Origin: Paralithodes platypus
Lineage: Eukaryota; Arthropoda; Malacostraca; Decapoda; Lithodidae
Reading direction: 5' to 3'
Length of the DNA stretch: 64,000 bases
Assembly: GCA_032716605.1 (NCBI GenBank)
Contig: CM064523.1
Location: 47,453,064-47,517,063, forward strand
In this document: in pieces, positions 44,031 to 53,937 of the stretch
Layout of the letters: each line of letters begins with the position of its first letter
Numbering within the stretch: position 1 is the stretch's first letter
Program-made: the position numbers and the translations under genes
Notes under the pieces: model-generated
The model's database searches: none
Told to the model about the DNA's origin: nothing
The model's input: the letters and a program-made list of their open reading frames with translations, nothing else

Positions 44031-44250
44031 TACTAGATATATACACACTACACCACACAAAAGTCTATACCTCACAAACCATTACACTATCTTAAGTATT
44101 GTCAACATCATCAAGCACTATACACTGTTCTTTAAGAAACCTAACCCCATCCTTTCTTTGTTCGTCATATTACTGTGATGATAAACACAAAATACCAACC
44201 TTCAATTTAATTTCCCCGCAAATCCGGCCTGGGAAACACGTCAAACCTCG
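43415..44250. other. AT/CT-rich non-coding stretch
   Basis: CT-rich to about 43700, then AT-rich. A GA repeat with a G run lies at 43993-44031. No gene or element was recognised. Confidence 0.5.
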
Positions 44251-45180
44251 GTGATATTTGAAATAGCAAAAAATAGGCAGACATCCACACACCAACAACG
44301 GACGACGTCAGGAAACACACAAACAAATACTTCCATAATACAGCAAAAACAGGAGGACAGAACCGTTCAACAAGGAAGGAGAACAAGGCAGCAAAATGGC
44401 GACCACCGACGAGGACAGCAAAATGAAGGACACCAAAGAAAATTTACCAGCCCAGGGGAAACGAAAGGAAAACAAAAGAGAAAAGAACAAGTCCTACAAC
44501 GCAAGATAAATCACCTGTTCAATGTTCCAAAAGTGCCTCACCAGAATCAACGACCCATAGAACAAGAAAAGAAGAGGAACCAGAAGACAGGAAAGCCAGA
44601 AGAAACAACTACCACAGAATATACGCATAAAGATATCGCACGTGTAACAATAAGACAGCAAACTGGCGATCGACCCGGAAGACAGCAAAATGGCGGACAA
44701 CGATGAAAGTGTACTGAGTTGTGGGAGACAAAAATAAAACAAACAGAGAAAGAACATACAGAAACCAGAAATACCACGATCTTCAACATGCCCCATATTC
44801 CCAAAATTCCATACCAGACTCAACCAACAACAAAGCAAGAGAGAAAGAGAAGTACAAAGACAGCAGAAAAGGAAGAAATAGTCGCCTGGAAACACACAGA
44901 CAAGAAAATAACACGTGTCCCCAGCACCCGTCCAATGAACAAGGAAAATTATACTACACCAGTACTAGCCGCCAATAGACAAGCCCGAGTTGCCACTATT
45001 AGTATTGGATGTCCTATTACACCTGGGAAGAATATTAAAATCTCTTATTGTTCATCACCAACACAGAAAACGAAGCTAGAGTTCAGCCAGGGTGAAAAGG
45101 ACTCCTACACTCATCAAAGGAGTAAGCATCTACGCCCTTCTTACCCACAAGGGTCAAAATCCTTGCATACCAGTTTCTAG
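44251..45180 (+). repeat. A-rich diverged repeat with CAAAATGGCG motifs
   Basis: Purine-rich plus strand. GCAAAATGGCG occurs near 44393 and 44690, with a variant (GCAAAATGAAGG) near 44420. Two diverged units of about 265 bp (near 44515-44660 and 44775-44920) share TTCAA-TTCC-CCA and CACGTGT landmarks. Open frames here give Gln/Lys/Thr-rich low-complexity peptides with no domain, so I do not call them genes. It could be an old LTR or 5' UTR. Confidence 0.4.
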
Positions 45181-45936
45181 AGGGTCCTCACTAATCCCAC
45201 AGATTGACCCCGACCGCACTTGTTACCTTTATGCCCCCATACATCCATCCCTGTATATATAAGACTAAGACATCACTATGCTGGAAGAAACTGATCAGAG
45301 TAAGCAATTTCAAGGCCTAGTAGGAAATGGCATTTCAACTTAACAAGTCCTAAAATTACCCTCCCATTCAGTTGGTGACCGAAGGCATTTCCTAGTCCCA
45401 CTAGTCTGAGGAGTTCTTTTCCCTATTGAGGGATCGTTATTAGTAGTTGGTATTTCTATCAATAAAATTGAGTCTTTAATAGGCTGCACCTTTAATAATA
45501 GAAGGCTGAAGTACGAAGGCATTCCCACACTTCAAATCTCCATTATTAAAACCGCACTAAAGTAAGACTAACAAGTGGAAGTTGGCATACCTAAATCACT
45601 TGGTGGTTCAGGGGCCTGCGAGATACCTTAACTGGCACTCTGCAAGAAGACGTCCTTGGTGAATTAGTCTGTAGCATACTATTGGACTTCGACAACTAAA
45701 AGGTTTAAACACCGTCCCGAGTTCTTTGAACCTCTTACAAAGATCAGAGGCAGTCGAGAAGACAAGAGAGGTTTTAGCCATATTGTCTTCTTGCGTTAGC
45801 CCGATATAGTGCCAGCTCGTCATAACTGGGGCACTATATTTAAGATCCTAACTCAAGAGTACCTGAACAGAACTTCATCAACGATAAATATAAAGGTCAG
45901 GATAGTCGAGCATCCCTAAGCTTCTAGCTATATATA
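45181..45936. other. Non-coding stretch with TATA box and hairpin
   Basis: TATATATAAG near 45256 resembles a TATA box. A perfect 10-bp hairpin ATATAGTGCC/GGCACTATAT occupies 45804-45813 and 45830-45839 with a 16-base loop. No gene was recognised. Confidence 0.4.
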
Positions 45937-46047
45937 CTCCCATTAGTCCGATGAGGTGCCCAAATATATTTATGTATATACGGAGCCGCATCCTCCCATT
46001 AGTCCGATGAGGTGCCCAAATATATTTATGTATATACGGAGCCGCAT
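45937..46047 (+). repeat. Perfect 56-bp tandem duplication
   Basis: The unit beginning CTCCCATTAGTCCGATGAGG is present twice (45937-45992 and 45993-46047) with no visible difference. The second copy runs straight into the TTAA of family B copy 4. Confidence 0.9.
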
Positions 46048-46051
46048 TTAA

Positions 46052-46653
46052 CCTAAGAAGTGCGCATGGGGGTAATTAGAAACGTCCCCCTGTGCTGACG
46101 TATTTGAGCTGTTTCCATCACTAAAATATTCATTTTACCATAAATAGCATTAATACTTATCCATACGCGCCTATTATGGGTTGATTATAAAGGTATTAAC
46201 CTGGAACAACAATAAAACGAGTGAAAACAGCGTTTGGATGGTCAAAATCGGATATATAGGCCGCGAGTTATATAATGTATGGGTGAGGCAACCTGCTTTC
46301 CCGTCAATTTCCCCCAAGGCCACTGAGACACAGTTGATCGATATTCTCTCTCTCTCTCTTGCACTCGCTTGCTAACACTGATGACAATGCCCTGCTTGCA
46401 ACTCGCTAATGTTAGCACGAAAATATACCTCAGAATAAAGGAATAACAGGGAAAATAGGTGATAACTGAAGGAGGGGAGGAAAGTGGGGAAGGAGGGGAG
46501 GTAGAGGAGTGATATTTTGCATGGCCCAGGGGCCCAAATGTTTTTTTTTTTTTTTTTTCGATGTTTAAAGTTTATTTATTTTTTCTCTGACTCTTAAGAG
46601 TCTTCCCGCAGTCCGCCGGGGGAACTCTTAAGAGTCTTCCCGCCGTTCCCGGG
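46052..46653 (-). mobile_element. TTAA MITE family B, copy 4 (602 bp)
   Basis: TTAA at 46048-46051 and 46654-46657. Reverse orientation. The end CCCGGGAACGGCGGGAAG is followed by two GACTCTTAAGAGT palindromes (near 46627-46640 and 46588-46600); the opposite end is CCTAAGAAGTGCGCATGG. It is very similar to copy 2 over its whole length. Confidence 0.87.
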
Positions 46654-46819
46654 TTAAGACCCCACGTCATTAATCCATCTGTAACTACGACAGGCCAACC
46701 TAGACGGCCCAACGGAGACTCAGAAGATGATAAGCTGCCCCCCCCCACTTGAAAATTAATTAATTCTAAATGCCCAAGACTGGAAATATCTCTAAGAAAA
46801 CTGAAGATATTGTTACTAG

Positions 46820-47200
46820 TGACGTGAGAAAATAAGTTAGAGTCCTACAAATCGACTCTGTCAAATATTCACCAGTGCGCAAGGTGATAGCAAAGTTAGA
46901 GTCCCATTATTGACTCTGTTAAAATTCCATATACGTGTATTAAAGTTAGAGTCCCATATTTATCTCTGGCGTAATTCTATCTATGTGTGTGAAGTTAATT
47001 CCCCCAAAATTGACTCTGCTAAATCCTCACTAGTGCGCCGATTGACTGTAATAATTTAGAGTCCCATATTGTCTCTGTTAAAATTCCATCCGTATATACA
47101 AAGTTAGAGTCCAGCAGATTGACTCGATTTCCATTCTCACCAGTGTGCAAGGTGATAGCAAAATAGTTAGAGTCCAGTGTATTGACTCCGAATATAATCT
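46820..47200 (+). repeat. Array of AGAGTC/GACTCT hairpin units
   Basis: Seven degenerate units of 45-60 bp contain GTTAGAGTCC, then 8-10 bases, then GACTCTG (starts near 46838, 46895, 46945, 46995, 47053, 47103 and 47165). Each can form a short stem. Some spacers share CACCAGTGNGCAAGGTGATAGC. Confidence 0.65.
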
Positions 47201-47435
47201 TGTTACTTTTAGTGTGAATTTAGTATCATACTTAAGTATTAACTCTATACATAATAGTGATTAATACTTCAGTCTTTTCATGACAAATTGAATATGAGTG
47301 TGGTTTATATAATGCGGCACATTATATAAACAGTACTAGGTATATGTTTTAAGTTTTGTATTACATATCTACCTATAACCATATAATCTCCAATATAAAT
47401 GTGTTTAGAGCTTAAGATAAATAAACGGTTCTTAA

Positions 47436-47914
47436 CACCTAACGAGCGGCCTAGGCGGTAATTAATATGTACCGCCCAGCGGGGTGTTTTTACCCAAAAT
47501 AGGGTTGTTTACGTGATAATTTTCATGCCTAAATAAGACCCAGAGCGTAAAACAAGTATCTATCCCTGAAAGGGCATAAACAGAGCTTTCCAATGACACC
47601 CCAACAATCCTTGTACGACTGCTAGTTTTCTTGCAACAATCGCGCAACACGAGTGCAAAAACCATGTAATTCGGTACTTTCCCTACATAATTCCCTGTGT
47701 AGCGAGTGTGAGAGGGTGGAGGAGGGTGGGATTCAAGTCAGTTGATCCACCGCGGTGTTCTGGAGCAGTCATACGCTCGCTACTCTCCTGCCACCACTTA
47801 TCTCTCTCTCTCAGCAACATTACGTGCTGAAAATGGCACACGACTTATGTTGTGAGCCGCCACATAGTCCAAATTTCTTTCACTCGACATATGTTGCGCG
47901 CCGCCAGTTAAGGG
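47436..47914 (+). mobile_element. TTAA MITE family A, copy 2 (479 bp)
   Basis: TTAA at 47432-47435 and 47915-47918. Ends are CACCTAACGAGCGGCC and, inward from the right, CCCTTAACTGGCGGCG. The body matches the copies at 17838 and 62554. Confidence 0.9.
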
Positions 47915-48125
47915 TTAAAATATTATCTCAGTATTATATATACTGTATATATCCTCTATTGTTTATATGCCTGTATTGTATGAATTCTGAAATCTCCAGT
48001 CTTGAAAGAACTCACCTCAACCATTGTAGTCAAGCTGATATAAAAAATCACGCTATTACAATATTAGTGTTGAGACTTCCAGGCTGGTGCTGGTAGGAAT
48101 ATCAAGAACAATGTTGCTGTGTTAA

Positions 48126-48259
48126 GGGTACATCACACAGTCAGGAGTGCGAGCTAGTGGGAGTCTAACAGGAGTCACTAGGAGTCATCGAATTTAACCG
48201 TGAATAGGTCCCCTACTCCTACTGACTCTAGCTCGCACTCCTGACTGTGTGTTATACCC
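48126..48259 (+). mobile_element. Short TTAA element D1 (134 bp), long inverted ends
   Basis: TTAA at 48122-48125 and 48260-48263. Inverted ends of about 24-30 bp contain CACACAGTCAGGAGTGCGAG. Nearly the whole element can fold on itself. It looks like an internal-deletion derivative of D2, which shares its right TTAA. Confidence 0.75.
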
Positions 48260-48263
48260 TTAA

Positions 48264-49240
48264 AGGGGCCCTCACACAGTCAGGATTGCGAGCTAGAGTC
48301 ACTAGGAGTAGGGGAAAACTCTGACTCGCGGGCCTATTTCGCGGTGAAAATCGATGACTCCTAGTGACTCTAGCGACTTCTGTTAGACTCCCAGTGATTC
48401 CCGGCCAGTCGCGGCCGATTGGCCATGTCCGAAAAATTGTTCGTGTTGAAAATTTTGGACGCGAATCGGACCACTCCCACTGACTCACAGTGAGTCCTGG
48501 TGACTCTCGGTGACTCCATTCTCGTCCCATTGACTCCCGATGATTCGTAAATGATTCTAACATGATTCACGAACAATTTTTATGACTCGCAGACATTATT
48601 TAGTTACTTGATATAGTCTATTCGCTGTAAGTAGGCTACTTGATCCACCACTACCACTTTATTCAGCACTACCATTTGATCTACTACTACCACTTTATCC
48701 ACCACTACCACTTTATCTACCACTACCACTTTATCTACCACTACCACAAATTGTGACCTGTTGATGCTCGTTCTTCTTTGTAATAGCCGAGTAATCAAGA
48801 TAAAGACATGGCACCTTACCATCAGTTGGAAATAATTGACTTTTGTCCCAAACGTGCCAGAAATATAATAAAATAATAGATCTGGGGGCCATCCATGGCA
48901 TACTTGCGTCTCTATCCTTACACCTCGAACTGTTTCTCGGTGACTCCCAGTAACTCTTATATAACTCCTGACCTGTGTATTACTTGCATCGACTCGTATC
49001 TAGCACTAATCCGAAAACGACCGTTAATTTTCCAATTTTCAATAACTCCCACTTCATTCGCGGTTTTATCCCATTGACTCCTGGTAACTCAGTGACTCAC
49101 AGTGACTCGCAAGTACACTCCCGCTGACTCCTACTCTATCGTGGCGGCACGTGGAATTTCGGACTCTCGCGGTCATTTTTTGAGGAACCGCCAAGAGTCA
49201 TCACACCCAGTGATTCTAGCTCGCACTTCTGACTGCCCCT
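48264..49240 (+). mobile_element. TTAA-type element D2 (977 bp), TGACTC-rich
   Basis: Begins AGGGGCCCTCACACAGTCAG after TTAA 48260-48263 and ends with GACTGCCCCT before TTAG (49241-49244, one mutation from TTAA). Terminal sequences match D1. The interior near both ends is packed with TGACTC or GAGTCA motifs, often 10 bp apart, and holds an 18-bp minisatellite (CTACCACTACCACTTTAT, about 48643-48750). It has no coding capacity. Confidence 0.7.
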
Positions 49241-49949
49241 TTAGGCATCTTCATAATGAATGCCTTACAGCCAACCTTAGGTAACGTTAAGGGAACACTT
49301 TTACAGTATCTGGACCTATATCCTCCTAATAATTATACAAGAGTTCAAATGCATAGTCAAGCTCTGAAGTTATAGGCTACCCCAACTTTACATCTACAAC
49401 TCTATCAGCTGTCTGAATAATACTAAAAACACAACAAAATCTAAAGAAAAATTAACAGCGCTCGATTATAAATGGTGTAATCGTGGATGTTAATATTTGC
49501 TATTTATTCTTTCCAAAATAAAAGGTTTGGAAGTGGGACGCAATTTCTAAGCATGACTGTATAACACTGGAGGCAGACCAATTCCAGTATCGACTAAAGG
49601 CTAAGAACCTGCATGTTAACTTATTTAGGAGACATTGATATCACCTGTTTCTTAAAATATTGTAATATTTAGCTAAGTAACTAATGCAGGTTTAACTCTG
49701 GTAATATTCAGGGATATGTCAACAATACTATGCAATATATCAGGCACAGTAGTGAAGATCAAAGTACTACTCATTGTCTAATAATGTTGGTTTGCCTGGA
49801 GTTGTCTGTCCTCACTACACTCCCAGGAGTGTTCTTTCCAGAAACATTTGATCGTTGATTTTCTTCATTATTATTATGATTATTATTTTTATTAAAATTA
49901 ATATTATTATTACAGTATTATTATTATAATTGAGGTTAAAATCCCACCA
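49241..49949. other. AT-rich non-coding spacer
   Basis: ATT/TTA trinucleotide repeats lie near 49868-49935. No gene is seen. Confidence 0.5.
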
Positions 49950-50398
49950 GCCAATCAGATGGTAGGATTTCCTCAGGTAGATAACACCAGAGCTACTGCC
50001 CAGATCCAGCTGGGGAGCAGTCGTGCATCTGGCAAGCTCTCCACCAATCAGCAGCCGCCTCTGTCGCTCGGCGCTATGTCATTGTTTCCCTTAACCCCCT
50101 GTTATAACTTATCTCCTGTGCGATCCTGTGCATTTCTGTCCAACAAAAAGTGGTCTGATGGGAAGATACCAACACCTTCCTCCCGCCAACCCCTAAAGAA
50201 CATCACCAACATGCTTCCCAGGAGATATTTCAAGGAGATAAGAGGGGAGGAGAACGCGGAGGTTTGAGCAGCCCGGGTGATGACGCGCGAGTCGTCTCAG
50301 CCAATCAGCGAGCCCCTAGCGCCCAGGGTCATGTATAAAAGCAAGAGAGTGGAGCCTGGGAGCTCGGTCAGTCGAAGGCACCTGCCTCGACAATATCT
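49950..50398 (+). promoter_or_regulatory. Promoter-like block: CCAATCA boxes, TATAAAAG, initiator
   Basis: CCAATCA occurs three times (near 49951, 50043 and 50299). GATGACGCGCGAGTCGTC lies near 50279. TATAAAAG (about 50334-50341) is followed about 30-35 bases later by TCAGTC (near 50368), matching the arthropod TATA/initiator layout. The solo LTR starts about 30 bases after the predicted start site. The block may be the U3 of the BEL/Pao 5' LTR downstream or a host promoter. Confidence 0.5.
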
Positions 50399-50696
50399 TG
50401 TGACGTTAACCACTCCGTTAGAACCGCATGGCTTTTCCTACAGTGACTCGCTAGGATCGCCAGGGCAGTGGATGTGGCTACAGTTGATGTATTATTGTGT
50501 GCTTTATTTCATATGAAAGCTCGTGTCATGGGCAGTCCAGTAAAGCTCTTTGTTTTCGCCCATGTCAAGGCTTTATATATTTAATTGCAAAGTATATGTT
50601 TTATCATTAAGTAGTAATGATAGGATTTGAGAGAGAGAGAGAGAGAGAGTAGAAACAGAGCGAGAGGAGGCGCGCCGTGTTTTTTGCCATGCTTGA

Positions 50697-50836
50697 TGAC
50701 GTCACGGCTGGCAGGCCTGGGATTGGTTGGAGGAGTTTTTTACCATGCTTGGTGACGTCATGTTTGGCTGGCTTCTTTGTCATTGGCTGAAGGAATTGTT
50801 ACCGCTTTGTCTACGCGGTGCGAGCTAGTATATATA
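50697..50836 (+). promoter_or_regulatory. Duplicated CRE/CCAAT module and TATA box in solo LTR
   Basis: TGACGTCA occurs at 50697-50704 and 50753-50760, each followed by ATTGG (reverse CCAAT) at 50722-50726 and 50782-50786. The surrounding CCATGCTTG sequence is also repeated, so this is a 56-60 bp duplication. A TATATATA box follows at 50829-50836. The other two LTRs have a single CRE. Confidence 0.65.
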
Positions 50837-50932
50837 CAGCTCTCTCGCCACTCTCTCCCCCAGATCTGGTTTCTAGAACGCATCCCTCTTATCCTTTACC
50901 TTTGGATACCTTTGGATGTGTTCGCCGCTCCT

Positions 50933-53930
50933 CTAGCAGCACCAAGGAGCGCGACGCCCCTCGTTATGGGTGGTGATTTGGTGCAGTAGACTGTTTGAAG
51001 CGACAGCTCGCTCCCTTGCGAGGATGGGCTCGTCTGGCACTTTTTGCAGTTCGACATCTAGGGCTCTCTTGAAGTTGTCTAACGAGATGTCCCTCATGTC
51101 TCTTACTCGCCGTGGGAGTTTGTTGAAGAGACGTGGGCCTCTGTGTGATAACCAGCCCTCTCGCAGAGAGCCCATAGCACCCCTGTTATTCATCCGGGGG
51201 ATTTCGCATTCCCAGCCTCTCCTATCACTGAATTTCATGACTATCGGAGTATGTAGGTTTGGTACTAAACCCTCTGCGATTTTCCATGTGTATATTATTA
51301 GGTAACGTTCTCTTCTACGTTCCAGTGAGTACAGATTCAGTGCTCTTAAACGCTCCCAATAGTGTAGATGTTTTATCGAACTTATATGCGAAGTGAAATT
51401 TCTTTGTACACTCTCTACGTCATTTATTTCACCTGCTTTGTATGGGGATGTTAATACGCTACAGTATTCAAGCCGCGGTAGCACTAGAGATTTGAAGAGC
51501 GTTATCATAGGCAATTCACCGCGTGTTTTAAAAGTACGCAGAATCCAACCCGTTAGACGTTTCGCAGCCGCCACTTTGACCTGGTTATGTACTTTGAAAC
51601 CCATATTTTCAGACATTAATACCCCAAGGTCTTTCACACTGTCTTTCCGTTCTATTATGTGGTTAGATTCTGTTAAGTAATTTGTAATTTCTTTAACACC
51701 ATTATTATCTCCGTACCGTATTAATTGGAATTTTTCCTCATTGAATTGCATGTTGTTTTCCCTGGTCCACTGGAACACTACATTCATGTCTTCCTGCAGT
51801 CGGCCCGTGTCCTCTTGTGTGTTTACTATCTTACTTAATTTTGTGTCATCAGCAAAAGACGACACCGTACTGTGTCTGGTGTTGGTATCTATGTCGCAAA
51901 TTAGTATGAGGAACAGAAGGGGCGCTAGCACTGTTCCTTGGGGCACTGAGCTTTTGACATCCGAAGGCTCAGAAGTGACTTGGTTTACTGCTACCGATTG
52001 TTTTCGGTTTACGAGGAAATTGTATATCCACCGTCCGATTTTCCCAGTTATACCTTTTGCTTTCAGTTTGTGGGCTATTATACCATGGTCACATTTATCA
52101 AATGCCTTAGCAAAATTGGTGTAAATGACATCCACGTTTTTCTTTTCTTCTAGCGCTTTAAGAATTTTGTCATAGTGTTCCAAAAGTTGTGAGAGACATG
52201 ATCTTCCCGCTCTAAACCCATGTTGACCGGTGTTGTGTAGTTCATTTGCCTCCATGAATGTTGAAATTTTGCTTCGCAGGACTCGCTCGAAAACTTTAAT
52301 GATGTGAGAGGTTAGAGCTACCGGGCGGTAGTTTTTTGGTAGTGCTTTACTCCCTCCTTTATGCAGTGGGGCAATTATTGCATTTTTCAAGCTATCTGGT
52401 ATGTCACCAGTGTCTAGACTCCTTCTCCACATTATAGCCAGGGGTTTTGAGAGGTTTTCCTTACATTTTTTCATTAGGATCGAATTCCATGAGTCCGGGC
52501 CTGGTGCCGAGTGGGATGGCATGTTGGAAATGGCCTCTTCTATGTCTTTTGGACCGAAATCAATATCCAGCATCTGAGGGGTTTCCGTGGGGGAGGTTTC
52601 CATGAAAAATATATTTTGGTCTCTGATGACTTTTGTTTCATCAGGCTCACTGAATGCCATTTCATACTGCCTGCTTAAGAGTTCGCTCATTTCCTTTTTG
52701 TCCCCTGTGAAAGAGCCGTCCCCTTTGCTCAGTGGGCCGATGTTTGATGTTGTTTTAGCCTTTTGTTTGGCGTCTGAAAAGAAGTATTTGGAATTTTCCT
52801 TTATACCTGCAATAGCTTTCCTCTCCTCTTCCATATGTTGTAGTTCATATGATATTCTTAGCCTTTGTTCAATTTCCACAATTTCTCTATCTATTTCGAC
52901 CTTTTGCCTATCCTGTAGATTTTGATGTGTGCGTCTTTGTGTGAGTAATTTTCTTCTTCTGTACAGCCTCCTCCTTTCCCGATCTTGTTTGCTTCTTCGT
53001 TTTGTTTGTCTTCCAGGTATATGGTGGCTACAGATTTGGGTCATGGTTTCTGTTATTAAGACTAGACATTCTGCTGGTGTCAGGTTATCCATTAAATCTT
53101 CCCAGTCTATTTCCTCCATTTCTTGATTTACCTCTTCCCACCTAATGTTTTTGTTATTGAAGTTAAATTTACTGAAGGGGCCGGTTTTTGTTCTCGATTC
53201 TGAGGTTGTCTGTACACTTTCTAAGGTTGTTTTGATCTCAATTAATTTATGATCTGAGTATGTTGTGTCCGATATGTTAATGGTGTGTACTAGAGAGTCG
53301 TTGTTAGTGAAGACCAGGTCTAAGATATTGTTTTCCCGTGTGGGTTCAGCAATATGTTGGGTAAGACTAAAAAAATCACAAAGTTCAAAAAGCTCTCTCG
53401 TATTAGTATTTGCTTCTCCGGTGTTATTTGCCACTAACTGGTTTTCTAGTTGTCTTCATTTAATGTTTGGTAGGTTAAAGTCTCCTAGCCATACAATATT
53501 TGGTGTTGGGTTCCCCAGGGTTTCCACTTCTGATTTTATTTTGTTGAGCTGGGTTTTGAATTCTTCTCGGGATGAGACTGGAGACCTGTATGTAACAATA
53601 ACTGCTAAATTTAGGGATTCTATTTTAACTCCAAGTATTTCCACCACTTCATTACTGTTATTTAGGATTTCAGTACATATCAGTGAGTCATGTATGTACA
53701 AGGCTACACCTCCATGTGATCTATGCATTCTGTCCGCCCTATGTAGGTTGTAACCAGGAATCCATACCTCACTATCTTCCTGATCTTTAATGTGAGTTTC
53801 TGTGAGAGCCGCAAATATAGCGTTTCCTTCTTCTAGCAGGCCCCTAATAAATGGTACTTTGTTCGTGGTTCAATTTTTTAGGCCTTGGATATTTGCAAAC
53901 AAGATTGGGGAGGGATTGTTTGGAGTACTA
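50933..53930 (-). pseudogene. LINE ORF2: endonuclease and reverse transcriptase
   Basis: The endonuclease opens just after the ORF1 stop (ILFANIQGL near 53900, LTETHIKD, HGGVALYIHDS near 53700, VTYRSP, GDFNLP near 53475, ILDLVFTNND, YSDHKLI near 53245). RT is in the 833-residue frame 53434-50933: SAPGPDSWNS, NYRPVALTS, GQHGFRAGRSCLSQLL, motif A near 52117, SSVPQGTVLAPLLF, catalytic SSFADDTKL near 51855, and a CR1/L2-type C-terminus (LFNKLPRRVRD). In-frame TGA codons at about 53871 and 53455 break the frame. Motif A reads TNFAKAFD, so the catalytic Asp normally at the third position of that block is Asn. It is a recently dead copy with all domains still readable. CR1-group membership is judged from motif wording; L2 or Daphne-like are alternatives. 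Confidence 0.85.
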
Positions 53931-53937
53931 TGTGTAC

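Noticed and set aside
44251..45180. Gln/Lys/Thr-rich protein genes
   Set aside because: Low-complexity frames from A-rich repeat sequence, without domains.
45940..46047. Hammerhead ribozyme suggested by CCGATGAGG in the tandem unit
   Set aside because: The core requires CTGANGA and a GAAA segment; here the T is C and no GAAA follows in position.
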